Shown here: in pieces, positions 1 to 6,625 of the stretch
Layout of the letters: each line of letters starts with the position of its first letter
How positions within the stretch are numbered: position 1 is the first letter of the stretch
Program-made: the position numbers and the translations under genes
Assembly (NCBI GenBank): GCA_030634505.1
Contig: DAOWAQ010000032.1
Coordinates: 1 to 10,882 of the forward strand
Reading direction: 5' to 3'
From: Calditrichia bacterium
GTDB lineage: Bacteria; Calditrichota; Calditrichia; JAJRVZ01
DNA length: 10,882 nt
The notes under the pieces: model-generated
Databases searched by the model: none
What the model saw: the letters and a program-made list of their open reading frames with translations, nothing else
Told to the model about the DNA's origin: nothing

Positions 1-1
1 A

Positions 2-364
2 GTATCGGTGAAAATCCGCTACTCCGACTTCACAAATGACAGCCGTTCGCGTTCTCTTCCCCATTCTACAAATGATAGCGCCGCTATATTTCAGATGGTA
101 GATACACTTTATAAGGAAATCCATTTTCGACGTGTCCGGGTTCGCCATGTCGGTGTCGGGGTAACCAACATTGAACCACGAAACTTGCAAATGAGTTTTT
201 TCAACGAGCGTACGCGACAGGAAATGCTAAACATTTCTATCGATGAGATTCGTGAAAAATTTGGCTTTATGTCGATTTTACCAGCTGAAACGATTGAATT
301 AAAACGTAAATACAGAATGGAACCTAATGGCTATGTTCTGCACAATCCGGCCCTGACAAAATAA
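2..364 (+). CDS. dinB: DNA polymerase IV (Y-family), C-terminal fragment
   Basis: This is the last 120 codons of a Y-family translesion polymerase; the gene begins upstream of the window and the frame is open from base 2. The visible part is the little-finger (impB/mucB/samB C-terminal) DNA-binding domain. It opens with VKIRYSDFT, followed by the RSRSLPH strand, and then RRVRVRHVGVGVTN, a hallmark near the end of that domain. The stretch QMSFF (188-202) fits the QLSLF-type beta-clamp-binding motif that many DinB proteins carry just after the little finger. The catalytic palm and its acidic residues lie outside the window. The fragment ends at a natural TAA with no sign of a frameshift. Its G+C (about 42% by count) is higher than that of the operon downstream. 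It could be another Y-family member, such as a UmuC-like protein, but the tail fits Pol IV best. Confidence 0.85.
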   Translation, partial: VSVKIRYSDFTNDSRSRSLPHSTNDSAAIFQMVDTLYKEIHFRRVRVRHVGVGVTNIEPRNLQMSFFNERTRQEMLNISIDEIREKFGFMSILPAETIELKRKYRMEPNGYVLHNPALTK

Positions 365-504
365 AACAAGTTAGAAGTATAAAGTGAACTTCCAGAAGGG
401 ATCCCAATAGGAAAAGTGACTAAAGTTAAAAATCTGTTTTAATATGTTTGTGACGTTTCGTGAAACTTAGTGTCTATAATATCCATAAATTTAAAATGGT
501 AATA

Positions 505-819
505 TTAAGCTGCACTAAGTGGGTGTATGTTATTCAGTTCCTTTTTAAAACGTTTTTCGGATTCCCAAAGGTCGTATGCGTGTTGTGCGTTTAACCAGAA
601 TTCAGGAGAATTTCCAAATAGATGTGATAATCGAAGTGCCATAGCAGGGCTGATGGATCTTTTTTTTCTTAAAAGTTCATTAATTGTTTGACGAGAAACC
701 CCCAAAGCATTCGCCAATGATGTAACTGTTAGACTATAATCCGGTATGAAATCTTCTCTTATCATTTCACCCGGATGTGTCGGTGGGATTTCACGATTTA
801 ATGTATTTCGTATTGTCAT
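505..819 (-). CDS. higA: HigA family antitoxin, XRE-type helix-turn-helix
   Basis: This is the 104-residue antitoxin of a type II toxin-antitoxin pair. It neutralises HigB by direct binding and, as in the family generally, should repress its own operon. The N-terminal HPGEMIREDF signature is typical of HigA/VapI proteins. The helix-turn-helix follows at about residues 33-56 (LANALGVSRQTINELLRKKR). After it comes the family ending SPEFWLNAQHAYDLW, which packs the DNA-binding domain. The ATG start is supported by a good ribosome-binding site (GGAGAAA, 824-830 on the minus strand) in the 11-nt gap after the toxin stop, so the pair is translationally linked. Toxin before antitoxin is the usual higBA order. 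The operon points towards dinB and away from panD, as expected for an independent accessory unit. Confidence 0.93.
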   Translation of the reverse strand: MTIRNTLNREIPPTHPGEMIREDFIPDYSLTVTSLANALGVSRQTINELLRKKRSISPAMALRLSHLFGNSPEFWLNAQHAYDLWESEKRFKKELNNIHPLSAA

Positions 820-830
820 TCTGTTTCTCC

Positions 831-1112
831 TTAGTGATAATCAATTATTTCAACGTCAAAGGCGTCACCATCAATAAACCGAAAACATATACGCCATTGA
901 TTGTTTATGGAAATTGAATAATACCCCTCTTTGTTACTTTTAAGAGCATGTAATCGGTTGATTGGAGGCACCTTTAGGTCATTTATATTTGTTGCAAAAT
1001 TGATGTATTCCAAACGACGAATAGCCCTTTTTATCAAATCAGGAGGTAAATGTCTTGATTTGCCTTTAGTGAAAAGCTGTTGAGTCTCTTTGTCGGCAAA
1101 TGACTTTATCAT
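831..1112 (-). CDS. higB: HigB family mRNA interferase toxin
   Basis: This is a RelE-superfamily toxin of about 93 residues that in characterised relatives cleaves mRNA at the ribosome. Diagnostic segments are the N-terminal MIKSFADKET, the central DLKVPPINRLHALK, and the C-terminal NNQWRICF followed by DVEIIDYH, which carries the basic and histidine residues of the active face. I chose the ATG at 1112 over an in-frame GTG at 1133. HigB proteins normally begin at MIKSF, the extra seven residues match nothing in the family, and the GTG lies inside the predicted promoter spacer. No Shine-Dalgarno precedes the ATG, and the promoter geometry predicts transcription starting at or next to it, so the message may be leaderless. 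Nothing suggests inactivation. Confidence 0.92.
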   Translation of the reverse strand: MIKSFADKETQQLFTKGKSRHLPPDLIKRAIRRLEYINFATNINDLKVPPINRLHALKSNKEGYYSISINNQWRICFRFIDGDAFDVEIIDYH

Positions 1113-1118
1113 ATCTGA

Positions 1119-1147
1119 AATATAACTTGTCACGTTACAGTTGTCAA
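1119..1147 (-). promoter_or_regulatory. Sigma-70-type promoter of higBA
   Basis: Read on the minus strand, TTGACA (1147-1142) is a perfect -35 box. After exactly 17 nt comes TATATT (1124-1119), a 5/6 match to TATAAT. Transcription would start about 7 nt further on, at or next to the A of the higB ATG at 1112. The good fit to the general bacterial consensus contrasts with the poor promoter signals elsewhere in this window, which may mean the operon came from another host. Confidence 0.6.
1128..1139. promoter_or_regulatory. Candidate HigA operator in the higBA promoter spacer
   Basis: TGTCACGTTACA is an inverted repeat in which five of six base pairs match (TGT.ACGT.ACA). It lies wholly between the -35 and -10 boxes of higBA, where a bound HigA dimer would block RNA polymerase. 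HigA proteins are known to autorepress through short palindromes in their own promoter. The assignment here rests on symmetry and position only. Confidence 0.45.
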
Positions 1148-1198
1148 TATATTTATTATAATTAAATTGGGATTAGTCGAGTGATTCGCTTTAAATTG

Positions 1199-1233
1199 AC
1201 TTTAGACATTTTAGCAACTTTCAACTTTAGTCA
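1199..1233 (+). repeat. Imperfect direct repeat ACTTTAG(A/T)CA
   Basis: ACTTTAGACA (1199-1208) recurs as ACTTTAGTCA (1224-1233), 9 of 10 bases, with 25 nt between starts. It sits in the gap between the divergent higB and panD genes. It could be a pair of regulator sites on one helix face, or chance in AT-rich DNA. Confidence 0.25.
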
Positions 1234-1273
1234 CATTCGATGAATACTTTGAAACATGAATTTTTAAGGAATG

Positions 1274-1295
1274 CTAACTAATTTTATTTGGTTAG
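1274..1295 (+). repeat. Inverted repeat upstream of panD
   Basis: CTAACTAA (1274-1281) and TTGGTTAG (1288-1295) can form an 8-bp stem with one G-T pair around a 6-nt TTTTAT loop. No T-run follows, so it does not look like a terminator. It directly precedes the 15-bp palindrome and may belong to the same regulatory region. Confidence 0.35.
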
Positions 1296-1299
1296 ATAT

Positions 1300-1314
1300 A
1301 CAAATAATATTTGT
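1300..1314. promoter_or_regulatory. Perfect 15-bp palindrome, candidate operator of the panD operon
   Basis: ACAAATAATATTTGT has two perfect 7-base arms about a central A. It lies 68 nt before the panD start and touches the first base of the possible -35 box (1314-1319), a typical repressor position. The bound protein cannot be named from the sequence; no regulator gene is adjacent except HigA. Confidence 0.45.
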
Positions 1315-1342
1315 TGAATTACTACAAATGTATGGTTAAATT
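1314..1342 (+). promoter_or_regulatory. Possible promoter of the panD operon
   Basis: TTGAAT (1314-1319, 4/6 to TTGACA) is followed after 17 nt by TAAATT (1337-1342, 4/6 to TATAAT). This would give a leader of about 33 nt before panD. The match is weak and the region is AT-rich. Its support is the correct spacing, the location just before a five-gene operon, and the palindrome abutting the -35 box. Confidence 0.3.
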
Positions 1343-1382
1343 TTGCGCTTAATTTTATAAAAGTCCGGAGTTTAAAAAATAA

Positions 1383-1742
1383 ATGTTCAGAACCATCCTG
1401 AAATCAAAGATTCACCGCGCTCGCATTACAGATTCAAATTTGAATTATGAAGGCAGTTTATCGATTGATCCGAAATTGATGGAAGAAGCTGACATCTTGC
1501 CATTTGAAAAAGTCAATGTTGTAAATATCAATAATGGACATCGCTTTACAACATATGCGATTAAGGGTAAAGAGAATTCGGGTGAAATTACCTTAAATGG
1601 CGGTGCGGCAAGATTAGGAGAAATTGATGACCCGGTAATCATTATAACTTATACCTCTCTTCCTGACGAAGATATAATCCATCACCACCCTATCGTCATT
1701 CTGGTTGACGAAAACAACAACATTAAATCAATTCAAAAATAA
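1383..1742 (+). CDS. panD: Aspartate 1-decarboxylase
   Basis: PanD converts L-aspartate to beta-alanine and CO2, supplying the beta-alanine half of pantothenate and so coenzyme A. It is a cytosolic tetramer with a pyruvoyl cofactor made by self-cleavage. The cleavage site Gly24-Ser25 is present in the classic YEGS context. The family's functional residues fall at their usual numbers: Lys9, Arg54, and Tyr58 in FTTYAI. The 72-NGGAA-76 loop matches the usual NGAAA apart from one Ala-to-Gly change. At 119 residues it is near the normal ~120, and the N-terminus MFRTILKSKIHRA confirms the start. A GGAG lies 12 nt upstream, a longer spacing than usual. panB and panC are not nearby; instead it leads an operon of transporter and signalling genes, with only 22 nt to the ClC gene. 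Confidence 0.97.
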   Translation: MFRTILKSKIHRARITDSNLNYEGSLSIDPKLMEEADILPFEKVNVVNINNGHRFTTYAIKGKENSGEITLNGGAARLGEIDDPVIIITYTSLPDEDIIHHHPIVILVDENNNIKSIQK

Positions 1743-1764
1743 CAGCTGGTAACGACAACGGAAG

Positions 1765-3840
1765 ATGGAACCCCCACAACAACTTAGCTCATTATACCAA
1801 AAAATATCCAAAACAGTCTCGCGTTATGTTTTTAAAGCCAAAATGCGCGAGCACTCCTTTGTATTAATCATTGCAGTAATTATCGGCGTATTAGCTGGTT
1901 TTGGTTCAGTAGGTATACAAGAATTAATTATAATATTTAAACGATTTTTTTGGCAAGGTGAATATTCACTTGAATTTGTAAAAAATGTTGCCTGGTATTG
2001 GAAATTGATTATTCCAATGTCAGGCGGAATTATTGTTGGATTAATCATTCAATATGTAGCGAAAGAAGCTAAAGGACATGGCGTTCCGGAAGTTATGGAA
2101 GCCATTACACTTAGAAATGGAATTATAAGACCTAGGGTTGTAATTGCAAAATTATTTGCTTCCTCTATTTATATCGCATCCGGTGGATCTGTTGGACGTG
2201 AGGGTCCTGTAATTCAAATTGGTTCAGCCATTGGTTCTGCGGTGGGTCAATTTTTACGAGTTAATGCCCGGAGAATGCGCACATTTGTTGCCTGTGGTGC
2301 AGCATCAGGAATTGCCGCTGCATTTAATGCACCAATAGCCGGAGCTTTATTCGCTTCTGAGGTAATTCTGGGTGACTTTGCTATAGCACAATTTAGCGCT
2401 GTGGTTATTTCAAGTGTAATGGCAACAGTTGTTTCAAGACACTTCCTTGGTGATTTTCCCGCATTTATTGTACCGCAATATCATTTAGAATCACCGTATG
2501 AACTGGTATTTTACGTACTCCTTGGTTTTCTTGCCGGATTTGTAGCTTTTTTGTTTATTAAAACTCTATATAAATCTGAAAATGTTTTTGATAACTTAAA
2601 TTGGCCTGAATATGTCAAAGCTGGAATTGGCGGTCTCGGAATAGGAATTATCGCTTTGCAATTTCCTGAAATTTTTGGAGTTGGGTATGAAACAATAGAC
2701 AGTGCTTTGCAAAACAATCTGATTTGGAAAATAGCGCTTGTTTTAGTGTTTATAAAATTATTTGCAACCTCATTAAGCTTAGGAAGTGGAGGATCAGGAG
2801 GAATTTTTGCTCCCTCACTGTTTCTAGGAGCAATGCTGGGTAGTTTTTTTGGTACTTTTATTTCATGGTTATTCCCTTCATTAGACATATTTCCCGGTGC
2901 CTATGCTTTGGTTGCCATGGGCGGAGTAGTTGCAGCTGCTACTCATGGCCCCATTGCTGCAATTTTGATTATTTTTGAAATGAGCAATGATTATAAAATA
3001 ATTTTACCTTTAATGATAACCTGCATAATTGCAACTATTTTGGCCATGCGTTTAAGCAAAGAATCAATTTATACATTAAAACTTAAATTAAGAGGTATCA
3101 ATTTATTTGAAGGTCGCGAAATAAATGTGCTAAAATCTTTAAAAGTGAAAGATGTTTTTAGTAAAAATGTTGAATTGATAACTGAGCAGGAATCTTATCC
3201 GACAACTATTGAAAAGATATCAAATAGTCCGCATTCGATTATCTACGTGGTTGATGACAATAGAAAATTATTGGGAACCGTTTCTTTGAATGAAGTCAGA
3301 AGAAATATGCAGGATTATGAAACGCTGAAACATTTGCTCATCGTAAAGGATATAATGGAAGCAACACCGCCTGTGGTAAGTCTTGATACCAGTCTGGATG
3401 AAGTGATGAAGCACTTCGGATTATTAAATATTGATGAACTTCCTGTAGTTTCTAATTTCAAAGATAATAAGGTTATTGGTTGTATATGGAGAACAGAAGT
3501 TATTAATGTGTATAACAAACAAGTATTTATGCGCGATATGTCTGGAACTGTAGGTTCAAGCATGAAAAACATATCACCACTAAAACATGTACATGTTATT
3601 GATGATTACTATCTCGCAGAAATAGAATCCCCTACCACGTTTATAGGAAAAAGTTTAGGTGAGTTAGATGTACGGTCGGAATACAAAGTAGATATTCTAC
3701 TAATAAAAAAATTGCATACATCCGCTACAGATTCAAATAATACCGGTATTCAACCGGACGCTAATTATAAAATTGAATTGGGTGACAAATTATTGTTGTT
3801 TGGTGAAAAAGAATCTCTTAATATACTAGAGAAAATGTAG
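1765..3840 (+). CDS. ClC-family anion transporter with CBS pair and C-terminal RCK_C domain (ClC-1 of this window)
   Basis: This 691-residue protein is an inner-membrane ClC chloride channel or Cl-/H+ antiporter core fused to cytoplasmic sensor domains. The membrane core covers about residues 28-430. Its selectivity elements are GHGVP (104-108), GREGP (144-148) with the gating glutamate Glu146, and GIFAP (346-350). Tyr436, in SIYTLKL, matches the central-site tyrosine (E. coli ClC Tyr445). The internal proton glutamate (E. coli Glu203) is replaced by Val200, directly after the conserved Glu199. His105 stands where E. coli ClC has Ser107. A CBS pair follows (about 463-520 and 527-588), then an RCK_C (TrkA-C) domain (about 609-691) with the FIGKSLGEL and ELGDKLLLFG signatures. 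CBS domains usually sense adenine nucleotides; RCK_C domains bind ligands including c-di-AMP in other transporters. The ATG directly abuts a GGAAG, too close for a standard ribosome-binding site. Whether it acts as a channel or an exchanger, and its substrate, cannot be read from sequence. Confidence 0.93.
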   Translation: MEPPQQLSSLYQKISKTVSRYVFKAKMREHSFVLIIAVIIGVLAGFGSVGIQELIIIFKRFFWQGEYSLEFVKNVAWYWKLIIPMSGGIIVGLIIQYVAKEAKGHGVPEVMEAITLRNGIIRPRVVIAKLFASSIYIASGGSVGREGPVIQIGSAIGSAVGQFLRVNARRMRTFVACGAASGIAAAFNAPIAGALFASEVILGDFAIAQFSAVVISSVMATVVSRHFLGDFPAFIVPQYHLESPYELVFYVLLGFLAGFVAFLFIKTLYKSENVFDNLNWPEYVKAGIGGLGIGIIALQFPEIFGVGYETIDSALQNNLIWKIALVLVFIKLFATSLSLGSGGSGGIFAPSLFLGAMLGSFFGTFISWLFPSLDIFPGAYALVAMGGVVAAATHGPIAAILIIFEMSNDYKIILPLMITCIIATILAMRLSKESIYTLKLKLRGINLFEGREINVLKSLKVKDVFSKNVELITEQESYPTTIEKISNSPHSIIYVVDDNRKLLGTVSLNEVRRNMQDYETLKHLLIVKDIMEATPPVVSLDTSLDEVMKHFGLLNIDELPVVSNFKDNKVIGCIWRTEVINVYNKQVFMRDMSGTVGSSMKNISPLKHVHVIDDYYLAEIESPTTFIGKSLGELDVRSEYKVDILLIKKLHTSATDSNNTGIQPDANYKIELGDKLLLFGEKESLNILEKM

Positions 3841-3865
3841 CAATTGATTCAATATGAGGAAATGA

Positions 3866-6181
3866 ATGCCGGATCTAAAAGAAAAACCAAATAGAAAAGA
3901 TCAGTTCAAAACAAAAATGATTTCAGGATACTCATTAAAAGACTGGTCAATAAAAATTAGTTTTTTTCTGATTGTTGTGATAATAATTCCATTGCTCTTC
4001 CCATCGGGCAGATCTTTAAAATATACTGATCTTGGTATCGGAAGTATTGTTAATAAAAAAGTAATTGCCCCTTTTACATTTCCAGTTTTAAAAACGGAAG
4101 AACAGTTAACTCTGGAAAGAAACTCTGCTGCAAATAAAATATCAGATTATTTTGATTTTAACAATTCAGTAGCAGAAGAAGAAATTAGTAAGTTTGAAGA
4201 TTTCTGGAATTTCATTTCAAGCTTACCAAAAAGAATAAACCTGCAAGATTCTATTTATATATCAGGAAGTCAAAAAATTAATATAGATTCAATTTTCAAT
4301 CGCATCTATATCGATTATAAGCCCGGATTTTCCAAAGAAGAAATCGTGTTATTATTTAAATTTTTCAGCACTATAAGAAACGACGAATTATTTAATGCTG
4401 CAAAACAATATTTAACTGATTCTTATGATAAAAAGATAATAAACATTAGTAAATCTCGCATCACGAATGAAATAATTATAATAATAAATAAAGGCATTGA
4501 AGAAGAAGAAGATATTAAAAATGTAAATGATTTAAATGTTGTACAAAATCAGCTAATTAATTATATGGCTGAATATGAACCCAATGCTATATACATTAAA
4601 CTTATAAAATCTTACATAAAGCCTAACTTAATTTTCAACAAGGATTTGACAAAACAGCGAAAAAATAACGCAATTGCATCTGTAGCTTTATCTTTGGATT
4701 TAGTTTATGAAAATGAACGAATTATTGATGCAAACGAAAGAGTAACTGAAAATATCTCTCTAAAATTAAGATCTCTCGAAATCGCTCTTGCAGAAAAAAG
4801 TGCCCTCGAAGGAAATTGGCAAAACTTTCTTTCGCATTTCGGAAAATATTTATTAACCATTCTTATAATGTTTATTCTTGGTATATATTTGTATAAAAAC
4901 AGACCAAAAATTTTCGCGGATAATAAAAAACTTTTACTGGTAAATCTTATAATATTTCTACAAGTTGGATTAGGCGCCATAATCGTTGGACCACTGGGTT
5001 GGAGCGCTTATCTTATTCCTACAACTATTTCCGGAATGTTGCTTGGAATATTATTTGATTTAAGTATTGGATTTATAGGTACCGCTGTAGTCGGAATGCT
5101 CATTGGTGGAATATTAGGACTTGATTATTCTATAGCAACGATGACAGTAATTACAGGAATTGTTGCAGTATATTCTGTTTCACAAATCAGAACCAGGAAT
5201 CAAATATTTAGCGCAATATTATTTATTTTGATTGCCTATGCTGCGTCACTATTTGCATTTAGTGCGTTACGCTATGAAGAATTATCAGATACGTTTCAGG
5301 TATTTGTGTTCTTTATTTTACCGAACGCTATTCTCTCTCCTTTTATAACTTATATGTCTTTAGGGGTTTTTGAAAAAGTTTTTGATATTACAACCGATGT
5401 TACTCTGCTAGAATTATCCGATATGAATCATCCATTGTTAAAACAGCTCGCTACCAGGGCGCCGGGTACATTTCATCATAGTATCGTGGTGGGAAATCTT
5501 GCAGAAGCGGCAGCTATAGAAATTCATGGCGCTAATTCATTATTGGCACGTGTTGGAAGTTATTATCATGATATTGGTAAAATGAGTAAACCTGAATATT
5601 TTGTAGAAAATCAAAAAGGTGGTGAAAACAAGCATGAATCTCTGGCATCTAATATGAGTGCTTTGATTTTAGCTGCGCATGTTAAAAATGGTATTGAAAT
5701 GGCTCAGGATTCTAATCTGCCCCAAAAAATAAGAGATTTTATTCCTGAGCATCATGGCACGAATGTAATGACATTTTTTTATAATAAGGCATTGGAATCA
5801 AGTGACGCCGGAGAAATAAATATTGAAGATTATCGTTATCCCGGCCCAAAACCACAATCAAAAGAAACAGCAATTGTTATGCTTGCCGATACTGTCGAAG
5901 CTGCTGCAAAAACACTCAAATCCCCAACTCCGGGGCGCATGCGAAAATTAGTGGGTGATCTTGTTGAAAAACGATTTCTTGAAGGTGAATTAGAAGATTG
6001 TGATTTAACCATGCGTGATCTGAAAGGAATTATTGAAGGATTTGTTTCGGTATTGATCGGGATTTACCACGAACGTATAGATTATCCCGAAGAAGACAAA
6101 AACAAAAAGACTGCAAAATCTAAATTAAAAGAACAAAAGTCACAACAGAACAATAATGGAAATTCAAATAAATTACCATGA
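3866..6181 (+). CDS. pgpH: PgpH-type 7TM-HD domain protein, predicted c-di-AMP phosphodiesterase
   Basis: This 771-residue protein belongs to the PgpH/YqfF family, whose characterised members hydrolyse cyclic di-AMP to pApA at the membrane. The order is: one N-terminal membrane helix (about 31-45); a large extracytoplasmic 7TMR-HDED domain (about 50-325) with the typical KKVIAPFTFPVLKTEEQL start; a multi-helix membrane block (about 328-503); and a cytoplasmic HD domain (about 535-690). Probable metal ligands are all present: His538 in TFHHS, His568-Asp569 in YYHDIGKM, His590 in GENKHE, the His629-His630 pair in PEHHGT, and Asp675 in LADTVEAA. The family motif KPEYFVENQ directly follows the HD pair. 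The tail (about 740-771) is Lys/Gln/Asn-rich and low in complexity. GAGGA five nt before the ATG supports this start. It sits 25 nt after the ClC gene, and its end overlaps ybeY, a neighbour shared with many bacteria. No c-di-AMP cyclase gene is in the window. Confidence 0.93.
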   Translation: MPDLKEKPNRKDQFKTKMISGYSLKDWSIKISFFLIVVIIIPLLFPSGRSLKYTDLGIGSIVNKKVIAPFTFPVLKTEEQLTLERNSAANKISDYFDFNNSVAEEEISKFEDFWNFISSLPKRINLQDSIYISGSQKINIDSIFNRIYIDYKPGFSKEEIVLLFKFFSTIRNDELFNAAKQYLTDSYDKKIINISKSRITNEIIIIINKGIEEEEDIKNVNDLNVVQNQLINYMAEYEPNAIYIKLIKSYIKPNLIFNKDLTKQRKNNAIASVALSLDLVYENERIIDANERVTENISLKLRSLEIALAEKSALEGNWQNFLSHFGKYLLTILIMFILGIYLYKNRPKIFADNKKLLLVNLIIFLQVGLGAIIVGPLGWSAYLIPTTISGMLLGILFDLSIGFIGTAVVGMLIGGILGLDYSIATMTVITGIVAVYSVSQIRTRNQIFSAILFILIAYAASLFAFSALRYEELSDTFQVFVFFILPNAILSPFITYMSLGVFEKVFDITTDVTLLELSDMNHPLLKQLATRAPGTFHHSIVVGNLAEAAAIEIHGANSLLARVGSYYHDIGKMSKPEYFVENQKGGENKHESLASNMSALILAAHVKNGIEMAQDSNLPQKIRDFIPEHHGTNVMTFFYNKALESSDAGEINIEDYRYPGPKPQSKETAIVMLADTVEAAAKTLKSPTPGRMRKLVGDLVEKRFLEGELEDCDLTMRDLKGIIEGFVSVLIGIYHERIDYPEEDKNKKTAKSKLKEQKSQQNNNGNSNKLP

Positions 6182-6611
6182 TGTAACTAAATATCTTCAT
6201 CTTAAAACTACTTTTATTGAAGTTTTAAAATGGAATATAAATAAATTGAATTTAACTGTGCAATCGCTCAATATTATTTTTACTAACGATGCATATCTAA
6301 AACAACTACATCAAAGTTTTTTTGATTTGGATACCAAAACAGATGTTATTACATTTAATTTGGATGAAAACCCTGATGTCATTGATGGTGAAATTTATAT
6401 AAGTATTGATAGAGCCTTAGATCAGAGCAAGGAATATAGTGTCAGTCCTGAAATGGAACTTTGTAGACTCTTGATCCACGGTTGTTTGCACTTAGCTGGT
6501 TATGACGACAAAGATGAAGTTAATTCAGCTAAAATGAAAGAAAAAGAAAATGAGCTTGTTGAAGAAGTTAATCGTATGTTTTATAATAAATTGCATGTTG
6601 GAGTAAATTAA
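6156..6611 (+). CDS. ybeY: Endoribonuclease YbeY (rRNA maturation factor), Asp-ligand variant
   Basis: YbeY is a small metalloprotein required for 16S rRNA 3'-end maturation and ribosome quality control. It normally coordinates zinc with three histidines in HGxLHLxGYDH. Here the motif reads HGCLHLAGYDD, with His108 and His112 kept and the third ligand replaced by Asp118. Related Bacteroidota/Chlorobiota-type YbeY proteins, as I recall them, also carry Asp near this point, so it is more likely an active lineage variant than a dead gene. The TKTDVITF segment, the family substrate-site signature, is intact. At 151 residues the length is normal. The start MEIQINYH matches family N-termini, so the 26-nt overlap with the 3' end of pgpH seems real. 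There is no Shine-Dalgarno, which suggests translational coupling to pgpH. Confidence 0.94.
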   Translation: MEIQINYHDVTKYLHLKTTFIEVLKWNINKLNLTVQSLNIIFTNDAYLKQLHQSFFDLDTKTDVITFNLDENPDVIDGEIYISIDRALDQSKEYSVSPEMELCRLLIHGCLHLAGYDDKDEVNSAKMKEKENELVEEVNRMFYNKLHVGVN

Positions 6612-6625
6612 GGAATAGTATCATT

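Noticed and set aside
2..364. dinB end as foreign DNA or a second chimeric join, because its G+C is about 42%
   Set aside because: The frame ends in a natural stop with an intact family tail; the composition difference is moderate and could reflect ordinary gene-to-gene variation.
455..466. GTTTC-GT-GAAAC inverted repeat between the convergent dinB and higA stops, considered as a terminator
   Set aside because: The loop is only two bases, the stem is five pairs and no T-run follows, so it is unlikely to fold or terminate.
1113..1133. GTG start giving HigB seven extra residues
   Set aside because: The added residues are not family-like, there is no ribosome-binding site, and they fall inside the predicted promoter; the ATG at 1112 matches the normal HigB start.
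2511..2888. A 125-residue minus-strand open frame inside ClC-1, with other antisense frames inside panD, pgpH and the CorC-like gene
   Set aside because: The plus-strand frames carry conserved family motifs across the same bases; the antisense products are Pro/Ser-rich without recognisable domains.
6179..6181. TGA stop of pgpH as a possible selenocysteine codon, given selA nearby
   Set aside because: The HD domain is already complete, the tail is low-complexity, and extension would run through the ybeY start with no Sec-type context.
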